The position numbers and the translations under genes are program-made. Positions 1 through 7,091 of a DNA stretch of 64,000 nt are shown here, one piece after another. Numbering within the stretch: position 1 is the stretch's first letter; each line of letters opens with the position of its first letter. Source of the DNA: Rhodanobacter sp. L36 (GTDB taxonomy: Bacteria; Pseudomonadota; Gammaproteobacteria; Xanthomonadales; Rhodanobacteraceae); NCBI RefSeq assembly GCF_009765755.1, contig NZ_LMUV01000002.1, positions 124,001 to 188,000 of the forward strand. The letters are read 5' to 3'. The notes beneath the pieces were generated by a model that was given only the letters and a program-made list of their open reading frames with translations, had not been told where the DNA came from and did no database searches.

Positions 1-2194
1 CGAGCGTGACCGAACCGACATAAGGATGCGCATCGTCCAGCGGTGAAGCGGTGACCGTGAAGTCGCGCCCGTTGGTCAAGTGAATCGTGGCGCGCGCCAC
101 GAATGGACGGCCAATGGCGTACTCGTCGCTGGCTGGCGTCACCGGGTAGAAACCCAGCGCGCTGAATACGTACCACGCGGACATCTGGCCAAGGTCATCG
201 TTGCCGGCCAGCCCATCCGGGCGCGGCGCGTACTGGCTGTCCATGATCTGCTTCAGCCGCTGCTGGGTTTTCCACGGCGCGCCGGCATAGTCGTAGAGAT
301 AGGCAATGTGATGACTCGGTTCGTTGCCGTGCGCGTACCAGCCGATCAGCCCGGTGATGTCCTCGACGTTCTTGAAATGCGACGGATCGACCTTGGCATC
401 GAACAACTGGTCGAGCTTGTCGACGAATTTCGCATCGCCGCCCAACGCCGTCACCAGCCCGGCGACATCCTGCGGCACGTACCATGAGTACTGCCACGCG
501 TTGCCTTCGGTGTAGTCGCTGCCGTAACCGGCCGCTTCGGGGTTGAACGGATCGCGGAAGCTGCCGTCGCTCTTGCGCGCACGCATGAAACCGGTTTTCG
601 AATCCCAGGCATTGCGCCAGTTGCCGGCGCGCTTGTTGAACGTCGCGGCGATATCGGTCTTGCCCATGGCCTTGGCCATCTGCGCGAGCGACCAGTCGTC
701 GAAGGCGTACTCGACCGTTTTCGATGCCGCTTCCGGTTCCTTGTCGATCGGCACGTACCCGAGCTTCATGTAGTCGCCGATGTCGCCGTATGGCGCATAC
801 GTGGCGCTGGCCACCATGGCCTTCATCGCCGCGTCGACATCGAATCCGCGCACGCCCTTGATGTACGCATCGGCGATCACCGGCACCGCGTGATAACCGA
901 TCATGCACCACGTCTCTAGTCCCTGGTACGCCCACACCGGCAGGATGCCGAACGGACTGGCCTGTTGCGCGGCGATCAGCGACTGCACGAAATTGCTGCT
1001 GCGCTGCGGATTCAGCAGAACCATCAGTGGTTGCTGCGCGCGATAAACGTCCCACAGTGACCAGGTGGAATAGAACTCGAAACCTTTCGCGTGATGCACG
1101 GCATGATCCGGCCCGCGATAGTCGCCGTTGACGTCCATGCTCAAGGTCGGCGAGAGCATCGCGTGATAGAGCGACGTGTAGAAACTCGTGCGCGTGTCGT
1201 TCGGCGCATCGATATCGATGACCGAAAGTGTCTTGTTCCAGACCGCGGTCGCCGCCGTTCGCTGCGCGTTGAAATCCCAGCCCTTGCCGTCCTGATCGAG
1301 ATTCGTGCTGGCGTTGGCCTCGCTCACCGTCGAGATCGCCACCTTCACTTCCAGCGGCTGCTTCAGCGCGCCGAAGTCGAACACGCCGACCAGCGCGCGA
1401 CCGTTCTGCGCATCGTTGTCCTGCGCCTGTTCGCCCGGGCCCTTGAAGCCTTTGTAGAGTTGAGCCGCCTCGCGGTTGTACAGCGTGCGCGACGTCATCG
1501 GTTGCGAGAAGCGCATGGCAAAGCAAAGTTCGCGTCCCGGCGCCCAGCCACGCGTGGTGCGACAGCCGGTCACCGTGCCATCCGGATGCACGCGCAGGCT
1601 GGACCACAGCACCTTGCCGTCGTAGTCGTAGATGCTCGGGCGCAGATCCAGCAGCAGGTGCGCCGGCTTGCCGACCGGAAACGTATAGCGATGCCAACCG
1701 ATTCGCCGACTGGCCGTTAGTTCGGCACGTATGCCTTCATCCGCCAGTGTCACCGCGTAGTAACCGGGCTGTTCCACTTCGGTGTCGTGCGAAAAACGCG
1801 CGCGATAGCCGCTACCCGGCTTCGCCGCATCGCCTGGCTCCAGCTTCACATCGCCGGCGATCGGCATCACCAGCACATCGCCAAGATCGGAATGACCCGA
1901 ACCGGAGAAATGCGTATGCGAGAACCCCAGGATGCTCGAATCCCCGTACTGGTAACCGGCTGCCCACTTGTAGGCGTGCTTGAAGTCGGGCATCGCCGTA
2001 TCCGGCGACAACTGGATCATGCCGAAAGGAACCGTGGCACCCGGAAAGGTGTGGCCGTCGCCGCCGGTGCCGATGCGGGGATCCACGGCCGATGCCGGAT
2101 CACGCCCGTGACTGGCGGCGAAAGAAACCTGCGGCGTTGCAGCGGACGCCAGCAGCGTCAGCGCAAGCAGTCGAAGAAATGGGACGGAATGCAC
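1..2194 (-). CDS. Exported GH92 alpha-mannosidase, C-terminus cut by window edge
   Basis: The frame is open without a stop from a GTG at 2194 to base 1 (about 731 codons), so the gene continues past the left edge. The GTG has a GAGG Shine-Dalgarno six bases upstream, and the first ~27 residues form a signal peptide (LLALTLLASAA core). Family landmarks are an N-terminal TFPGATVPFGM motif, GNEPSHHIAYLYDYAGAPW, and GNDDLGQMSAWYVFSALGF near the edge, the last carrying the paired Asp residues of the general base. The segment ETWCMIGYH places a Glu at about residue 427, where GH92 mannosidases keep the catalytic acid. GH92 enzymes are Ca2+-dependent inverting exo-alpha-mannosidases; this one should act in the periplasm or outside the cell. 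It is transcribed away from the lacI-like gene, and an operator lies 13 bases upstream of its start. Linkage specificity cannot be read from sequence. Confidence 0.93.
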   Translation of the reverse strand, partial: MHSVPFLRLLALTLLASAATPQVSFAASHGRDPASAVDPRIGTGGDGHTFPGATVPFGMIQLSPDTAMPDFKHAYKWAAGYQYGDSSILGFSHTHFSGSGHSDLGDVLVMPIAGDVKLEPGDAAKPGSGYRARFSHDTEVEQPGYYAVTLADEGIRAELTASRRIGWHRYTFPVGKPAHLLLDLRPSIYDYDGKVLWSSLRVHPDGTVTGCRTTRGWAPGRELCFAMRFSQPMTSRTLYNREAAQLYKGFKGPGEQAQDNDAQNGRALVGVFDFGALKQPLEVKVAISTVSEANASTNLDQDGKGWDFNAQRTAATAVWNKTLSVIDIDAPNDTRTSFYTSLYHAMLSPTLSMDVNGDYRGPDHAVHHAKGFEFYSTWSLWDVYRAQQPLMVLLNPQRSSNFVQSLIAAQQASPFGILPVWAYQGLETWCMIGYHAVPVIADAYIKGVRGFDVDAAMKAMVASATYAPYGDIGDYMKLGYVPIDKEPEAASKTVEYAFDDWSLAQMAKAMGKTDIAATFNKRAGNWRNAWDSKTGFMRARKSDGSFRDPFNPEAAGYGSDYTEGNAWQYSWYVPQDVAGLVTALGGDAKFVDKLDQLFDAKVDPSHFKNVEDITGLIGWYAHGNEPSHHIAYLYDYAGAPWKTQQRLKQIMDSQYAPRPDGLAGNDDLGQMSAWYVFSALGFYPVTPASDEYAIGRPFVARATIHLTNGRDFTVTASPLDDAHPYVGSVTL

Positions 2195-2206
2195 GGCACA
2201 CCTCAA

Positions 2207-2220
2207 TTGGATCGTTCCAA
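2207..2220. promoter_or_regulatory. LacI-type operator, copy 1 (GH92 side)
   Basis: TTGGATCGTTCCAA is a palindrome with perfect 5-base arms (TTGGA/TCCAA) around TCGT. It lies 13 bases upstream of the GH92 start, overlapping the leader. The same 14 bases recur at 2298-2311 in front of the regulator gene. Size and symmetry fit a LacI-family operator, so the adjacent regulator is the likely ligand. Confidence 0.72.
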
Positions 2221-2296
2221 ACTTTACACGCTACCATCGGCCAACCGGCTGCGCATGTTGCATTGCGTGATCTTTCGACGGCGGTGATCGGTTACC

Positions 2297-2312
2297 TTTG
2301 GATCGTTCCAAA
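2297..2312. promoter_or_regulatory. LacI-type operator, copy 2 (regulator side)
   Basis: TTTGGATCGTTCCAAA contains the same 14-base core as the site at 2207-2220 and lies 13 bases upstream of the regulator ATG at 2326. The copies are 91 bases apart. This suggests autoregulation plus coordinate control of the divergent GH92 gene and the catabolic genes behind the regulator, possibly with looping. Confidence 0.72.
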
Positions 2313-2325
2313 TTCCCGCGACGGC

Positions 2326-3378
2326 ATGCCACAGACCACTCAAATCGGACGAAAGATCACCCTGAACGACATCGCCGCGAGCTGCGACGTGTCGCGCGCG
2401 ACGGTGTCGCTGGTTCTTCGCGGCAGCCCGCTGGTGAACAAGCACACCCGCGCACGCATCGAGGAAGAGCTGCGCAAACAGGGCTACGTCTACAACCGCG
2501 CCGCCGCCAATTTGCGCCGGCGCACCTCGTCGAGCATCGCGCTGGTGATCAACGACATCGGCAATCCGTTCTTCGCCGAATTCGCCGCGGGCGTGGATGA
2601 GGCGCTGGGCAATTCGGGCTTCGTCACCCTGCTCGGCAGTACCGGCGAATCGAGCGAGCGACAGCAGATGGTGCTCAGCTCGCTGGTCGAACACGGACCC
2701 GGCGGCATCATCCTGTCACCGGCCGAAGGCAGCGATTCGGAACAGGTGCTTTCGGCCATCGGCACGCATACGCCGCTGCTGCTGTTCAACCGCGAACCCG
2801 TCGGCGGGCGTCCCGAGTTGTCGCATTGGGATCTGCTCGCGCTGGATAACCAGAACGGCGGGCGCCTCGCCACCGAGCATCTTATTGCGCTGGGCCATCG
2901 TAGCATCGCGTTTTTTGGCGGTCATGCCGATTCGAGTTCCTGCCGGCAACGACGCACGGGCTACGTCGAAGCGATGCAGGCAGCCGGACTGGAAACACCA
3001 ACCGCGTTGCAGATCGAATGCGTGCCGACGCGCACCGAAGCGGCGCATCGCTGCGCCGCATTGTTCGACGATAACCATCGGCCGACGGCCGCGGTTTGCT
3101 ACAACGACGCGGTGGCGCTCGGGCTGATGCTCGGCCTGCGCCAACTCGGTCACCAACCGGGCGAGAACTTCGCCGTTACCGGCTTCGACGACATCGCCGA
3201 AGCCGCGCTCGCACTGCCATCGCTCACCACGCTATCCACCGACCCGCGCGCGCGCGGACGGCAGGCCGCTGGCATGATTCTGCAGCGCATGGGCGACCCG
3301 TTCGCCCTTGCTTCGCATACCGTGGCGCCGGTGCAACTGGTAGTTCGCGCCAGCAGTTGCCCACCGCTCTCAAGCTGA
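2326..3378 (+). CDS. LacI-family transcriptional regulator of the mannose locus
   Basis: This 350-aa protein has an N-terminal LacI helix-turn-helix (ITLNDIAASCDVSRATVSLV, about residues 10-29), followed by a hinge and a periplasmic-binding-protein-like sensor domain (LVINDIGNPFFAEFAAGVDE, then ITGFDD-type VTGFDDIAEA near the C-terminus). The ATG at 2326 is chosen because the helix-turn-helix starts right after it and because upstream in-frame starts would put the operator inside the gene. It sits head-to-head with a GH92 gene and directly before a sugar transporter, so it most likely represses the locus and is relieved by mannose or a derivative. The effector is inferred from context only. 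Confidence 0.92.
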   Translation: MPQTTQIGRKITLNDIAASCDVSRATVSLVLRGSPLVNKHTRARIEEELRKQGYVYNRAAANLRRRTSSSIALVINDIGNPFFAEFAAGVDEALGNSGFVTLLGSTGESSERQQMVLSSLVEHGPGGIILSPAEGSDSEQVLSAIGTHTPLLLFNREPVGGRPELSHWDLLALDNQNGGRLATEHLIALGHRSIAFFGGHADSSSCRQRRTGYVEAMQAAGLETPTALQIECVPTRTEAAHRCAALFDDNHRPTAAVCYNDAVALGLMLGLRQLGHQPGENFAVTGFDDIAEAALALPSLTTLSTDPRARGRQAAGMILQRMGDPFALASHTVAPVQLVVRASSCPPLSS

Positions 3379-3401
3379 CACCCACACGACAGGGATTCCG
3401 C

Positions 3402-4709
3402 ATGGCCTTCTCAGCCGCTCCACCACCCGCCTCGGGTTCAACCTCATCCGGGGGCGAGCGCTACACCGATCACCCGATGGCGATGGGTGTGCTCACCACC
3501 GTCTTCTTCATGTGGGGTTTGCTCACGGCGTTGAACGACGTCCTGATTCCGCATCTGAAATCGACGTTCCAGCTCAATTACGCGCAGGCGATGCTGGTGC
3601 AATTCACCTTCTTCGGCGCGTACTTTTTGATGGCCCTGCCAGCAGGCAAGCTTGTCGCCGTGCTGGGTTACAAGAATGGCGTTGTCGCAGGGCTGGCCAT
3701 CGCCGGCGTCGGCGCACTCGGCTTCTGGCCTGCAGCCGCACTGCATCTTTATGGCGCATTTCTCGCTGCGCTGTTCGTGCTGGCGACCGGCATCACTGTG
3801 CTTCAGGTAGCGGCCAATCCGTATGTCTCGCTGCTGGGTCCGGAACGAACCAGCTCCAGCCGGCTCACACTCGCGCAGGCGCTGAACTCGCTAGGCACAA
3901 CGCTCGCACTCCTCTACGGCGGCAAGCTGATTCTTTCCAGCGTGGTGAAGACTCCGGCCGACATCGCCAAGCTCGCGTCGGCCGATCAGATTACCTATCA
4001 GGTACAGCAAGCACATGCAGTGCAAGGGCCGTATATCGGCTTGGCGGCAGTATTGTTTCTGCTTGCGGTATTCGTATGGCTCTTTCGCTTGCCTGCCTTG
4101 CGCGAGGCAACTGACAAGGCCGACACTGCTCATCACAGCTATATCGATGTGCTTCGCCATCCGCACGTGCTTTTCGGCGTCTTGGGAATTTTTTTCTACG
4201 TCGGCGCCGAAGTCTCGATTGGCAGCGTGATGGTCAATTATCTCTCGATGCCGGATATCGGCCACATGAGTGAGCAGCAAGCGGCCTACTACACCTCGTT
4301 CTACTGGGGCGGCGCAATGGTGGGCCGTTTCATCGGCTCGGCACTCATGGCGGCGTTGTCACCGCGAAAACTGCTGTCTGCTTTCGCCACGATCAATGTT
4401 CTGCTCGTGCTCACCACCATGCTCACCACCGGGCACGTGGCGATGTACAGCATCATCGCCATCGGCCTGTTCAACTCGATCATGTTCCCGACCATCTTCG
4501 CACTCGGCATCGAGCGGCTGGGACCGATGACCAGCAAGGCATCGAGTCTGTTGATCATGGCGATTGTCGGCGGCGCAATCATCCCGCCGCTGGTCGGCGT
4601 GTTTGCCGATCACATCGGTCTGCAGCACGCGTTTTTCCTGCCGCTGCTCTGCTACGCGTACATCGTTTTCTACGGCCTCAGCGGCTCGAAAATCCGTACG
4701 GTCGAATAA
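3402..4709 (+). CDS. MFS sugar:H+ symporter (FucP/GluP-like)
   Basis: This 435-aa polytopic inner-membrane protein has about 12 hydrophobic segments. It belongs to the fucose/glucose/galactose permease branch of the major facilitator superfamily. Typical features are an early MGVLTTVFFMWGLLTALND stretch, VLQVAANPYVSLLGP after helix 4, and ALNSLGTTLALLYGGKLIL. It starts 23 bases after the regulator stop with AGGGA upstream of ATG 3402. Next to a mannose isomerase, a fructokinase and GH92 mannosidases, the likely substrate is free mannose (possibly glucose or fructose). Substrate choice is inferred from context. Confidence 0.87.
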   Translation: MAFSAAPPPASGSTSSGGERYTDHPMAMGVLTTVFFMWGLLTALNDVLIPHLKSTFQLNYAQAMLVQFTFFGAYFLMALPAGKLVAVLGYKNGVVAGLAIAGVGALGFWPAAALHLYGAFLAALFVLATGITVLQVAANPYVSLLGPERTSSSRLTLAQALNSLGTTLALLYGGKLILSSVVKTPADIAKLASADQITYQVQQAHAVQGPYIGLAAVLFLLAVFVWLFRLPALREATDKADTAHHSYIDVLRHPHVLFGVLGIFFYVGAEVSIGSVMVNYLSMPDIGHMSEQQAAYYTSFYWGGAMVGRFIGSALMAALSPRKLLSAFATINVLLVLTTMLTTGHVAMYSIIAIGLFNSIMFPTIFALGIERLGPMTSKASSLLIMAIVGGAIIPPLVGVFADHIGLQHAFFLPLLCYAYIVFYGLSGSKIRTVE

Positions 4710-4718
4710 GTCTTTGCA

Positions 4719-4748
4719 GAGCGAGTGGCGTTGGCCGCTCGCTCTTTT
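4719..4748 (+). terminator. Strong hairpin with T-tract inside the catabolic cluster
   Basis: An 11-bp stem (4719-4729 with 4734-4744, one T-G wobble) closes on a GTTG tetraloop and is followed by TTTT at 4745-4748. It lies between the transporter stop (4709) and the fructokinase start (4767). It looks like an intrinsic terminator or attenuator, so the kinase and isomerase genes may need read-through or their own promoter. Confidence 0.68.
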
Positions 4749-4766
4749 CAATTACGGGACAACAAC

Positions 4767-5747
4767 ATGACGATGCGACCCGTTCTGTGCTTCGGAGAAG
4801 CGCTGATCGATTTCCACGCCGACGGCAACGACGACCGCGGCTTTGCACAAGGCTTTACGCCATTCGCTGGCGGTGCGCCAGCTAACGTCGCGGTGGCTAC
4901 ATCGTTGCTGGGCGGCAGCGCGCGTTTTGCCGGCATGCTGGCACGCGATCGCTTCGGCGATTTCCTGCTCGACAGCCTCGAGCGCGCGAACGTCGGCGTC
5001 GATGACGTGGTGCGCACGGACGACGGCAACACCGCACTGGCGTTCGTGACGCTTGATGGCCACGGCGAACGCAGTTTCAGCTTCTACCGCGAGCAAACCG
5101 CCGACCTGCTGTTTCGTCCCGCGCACTTTCGGGCCGATGCATTTCGCGATGTCGCGGTGTTCCACGTCTGCTCCAACAGCATGACCGACACCACGCTCGC
5201 GACCACCACGCGCGAAGGCATGCAGCGTGCGCACGGCGCCGGCGCGCTGGTGAGTTTCGATATCAACCTGCGCCCGGCCCTGTGGCCGGCGGATGTCGAT
5301 GCGCGTCCGTTGTTGTGGCCGGCGATCCATTTCGCCGACGTGCTGAAGATGTCGGCGGAAGAATTCGAATGGCTCGCAGTCGATGGCGAAGAAGCCGCGC
5401 TTGATCGCATCTGGCTTGGTCGCACGCGACTGGTGATCGTGACCGACGCGGCCAGGCCGCTGCGCTGGTTTCATCCCGATGCCGACGGCGAGTTGCCTTG
5501 CTACGCCGTCGATGCGGTGGATACCACGGCAGCCGGCGATGCGTTCGTCGGCGGCCTGCTCTGCCGTCTGGCCGAGCTCGATGCCACGCCCGACCGGCTC
5601 GACCATCTGGTGACGGAATTGCCGCGCCTGCACGCGATTCTGCGATTCGCTGCTGCATGCGGCGCGCTCACCGTGACGCGCAAGGGTTCGTTCAGCGCGT
5701 TGCCAAACGAACAAGAAGTACTCGATTTCATGGAACGCCACGCATGA
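4767..5747 (+). CDS. PfkB-family fructokinase
   Basis: This 326-aa protein belongs to the ribokinase/PfkB family. The N-terminal sugar-binding motif is VLCFGEALIDFHADG, followed by GGAPANVAVA. The C-terminal anion-hole and catalytic motif is DTTAAGDAFVGG, with the base Asp in AAGD. The family phosphorylates fructose or related sugars with ATP in the cytoplasm. The isomerase gene behind it overlaps by four bases (ATGA), implying coupled translation. Together they would turn mannose into fructose and then fructose-6-phosphate, bypassing mannose-6-phosphate isomerase. A 2-keto-3-deoxysugar kinase is a weaker alternative; the pairing with the isomerase favours fructokinase. Confidence 0.88.
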   Translation: MTMRPVLCFGEALIDFHADGNDDRGFAQGFTPFAGGAPANVAVATSLLGGSARFAGMLARDRFGDFLLDSLERANVGVDDVVRTDDGNTALAFVTLDGHGERSFSFYREQTADLLFRPAHFRADAFRDVAVFHVCSNSMTDTTLATTTREGMQRAHGAGALVSFDINLRPALWPADVDARPLLWPAIHFADVLKMSAEEFEWLAVDGEEAALDRIWLGRTRLVIVTDAARPLRWFHPDADGELPCYAVDAVDTTAAGDAFVGGLLCRLAELDATPDRLDHLVTELPRLHAILRFAAACGALTVTRKGSFSALPNEQEVLDFMERHA

Positions 5748-6979
5748 GCGACATCGCCGCCGAATCCGACTTCCGATCCGCCGCGTTCCTGCGCGCACAC
5801 ATCGCGCAGACCATGGCGTTCTACCATCCGCACGCGATCGATCCCGACGGCGGATTCTTCCATTACTTCAAGGACGACGGCACGATCTACGACCGCAGCC
5901 ATCGGCACCTGGTCAGCAGCACGCGCTTCGTCTTCAACTACGCGATGGCATCGATCGAGTTCGACGAAGACAAAAAACTTCATGACGAATACATCGAAGC
6001 CGTGCGGCATGGCTTGCGTTATTTGCGCGACGTGCATCGCAACCCGGCAACCGGTGGTTACGCATGGACCATCCGCGATGGCCAGCCGGAAGATCGCACC
6101 AATCACGCGTACGGTGTGGCGTTCGTATTGCTCGCCTATGCCACCGCGGTGAAAGCCGGCTTCAACGAAGCCGCCGCGTGGATGGACGAAACCTGGCAAC
6201 TGCTCGAGCAACGTTTCTGGGATGCCGACGCCGGGCTGTATCGCGACGAAGCCGATGCGAACTGGCACTTCAGCGACTACCGCGGCCAGAATGCGAACAT
6301 GCACATGTGCGAGGCGATGCTCGCCGCGTATCAGGCCAGCGACGATCCGCGCTATCTCGAACGCGCCTACACGCTCGCCGATCACATGACGCGCCGCCAG
6401 GCCGCGCAATCGCAGGGACTGGTGTGGGAACACTACGACCGCGACTGGAAAGTCGACCTCGACTATCACCGCGACAACCCGAAAGACCTGTTTCGCCCGT
6501 GGGGTTTCCAGCCCGGTCACCAGACCGAATGGGCCAAGTTGCTGCTGATCATGGAGCCGCTGCTGCTGGAGCGCGGACGCGAAGAAAACTGGCTGGTGCC
6601 GACCGCCAAACATTTGTTCGACACTGCGCTGGCACACGCATGGGACAAGCAATACGGTGGCATCTGCTACGGCTTCGCACCGGACGGCAGCGTGTGCGAC
6701 GACGACAAGTATTTCTGGGTACAGGCCGAATCGTTGACCGCCGCGGCATTGCTGCATGCACGTACCGGGCTGCCCGCCTATGACGATTGGTACGGAAAAC
6801 TCTGGTCGTACGCGTGGCAGCATTTCATCGATCACCGATATGGCGCGTGGTACCGCATCCTTACCCACGACAACCAAAAATACGACGACGAAAAAAGTCC
6901 CGCCGGCAAGACCGACTACCACACGATGGGCGCCTGCTACGAAGTGCTGGCACTGATCGCCGGCGGTGGCGAACCGTAA
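5744..6979 (+). CDS. AGE-superfamily mannose isomerase (mannose to fructose)
   Basis: This 411-aa (alpha/alpha)6-barrel protein belongs to the N-acylglucosamine 2-epimerase / aldose-ketose isomerase superfamily. The three His residues that define the active site appear at H187 (NMHMCEAM), H259 (GFQPGHQTEW) and H393 (TDYHTMGACYE). Their spacing is close to that of the characterised enterobacterial YihS isomerase. The start overlaps the fructokinase stop. Genomic pairing with a fructokinase, a sugar symporter and two GH92 genes makes D-mannose isomerase the best call. Cellobiose 2-epimerase and N-acylglucosamine 2-epimerase are relatives but fit the neighbourhood poorly. Confidence 0.87.
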   Translation: MSDIAAESDFRSAAFLRAHIAQTMAFYHPHAIDPDGGFFHYFKDDGTIYDRSHRHLVSSTRFVFNYAMASIEFDEDKKLHDEYIEAVRHGLRYLRDVHRNPATGGYAWTIRDGQPEDRTNHAYGVAFVLLAYATAVKAGFNEAAAWMDETWQLLEQRFWDADAGLYRDEADANWHFSDYRGQNANMHMCEAMLAAYQASDDPRYLERAYTLADHMTRRQAAQSQGLVWEHYDRDWKVDLDYHRDNPKDLFRPWGFQPGHQTEWAKLLLIMEPLLLERGREENWLVPTAKHLFDTALAHAWDKQYGGICYGFAPDGSVCDDDKYFWVQAESLTAAALLHARTGLPAYDDWYGKLWSYAWQHFIDHRYGAWYRILTHDNQKYDDEKSPAGKTDYHTMGACYEVLALIAGGGEP

Positions 6980-7091
6980 TTTCCGCGGAGCGGATTTCTT
7001 CCAGCGTGCATCGATCGGACAGGAAGTGGCGATCGCGACGATCGTCGTTGCCACGCGTCACTTCGTGTTGCATCACCCGCTGGAGATTCGC

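Noticed and set aside
195-1697. 500-codon open frame on the minus strand
   Set aside because: It is out of frame with the GH92 gene, whose own frame is open from 2194 to the edge and carries all family motifs.
2092-2325. Upstream extension of the LacI-type regulator
   Set aside because: It would bury the operator and the divergent promoter in coding sequence, and the helix-turn-helix starts right after ATG 2326.
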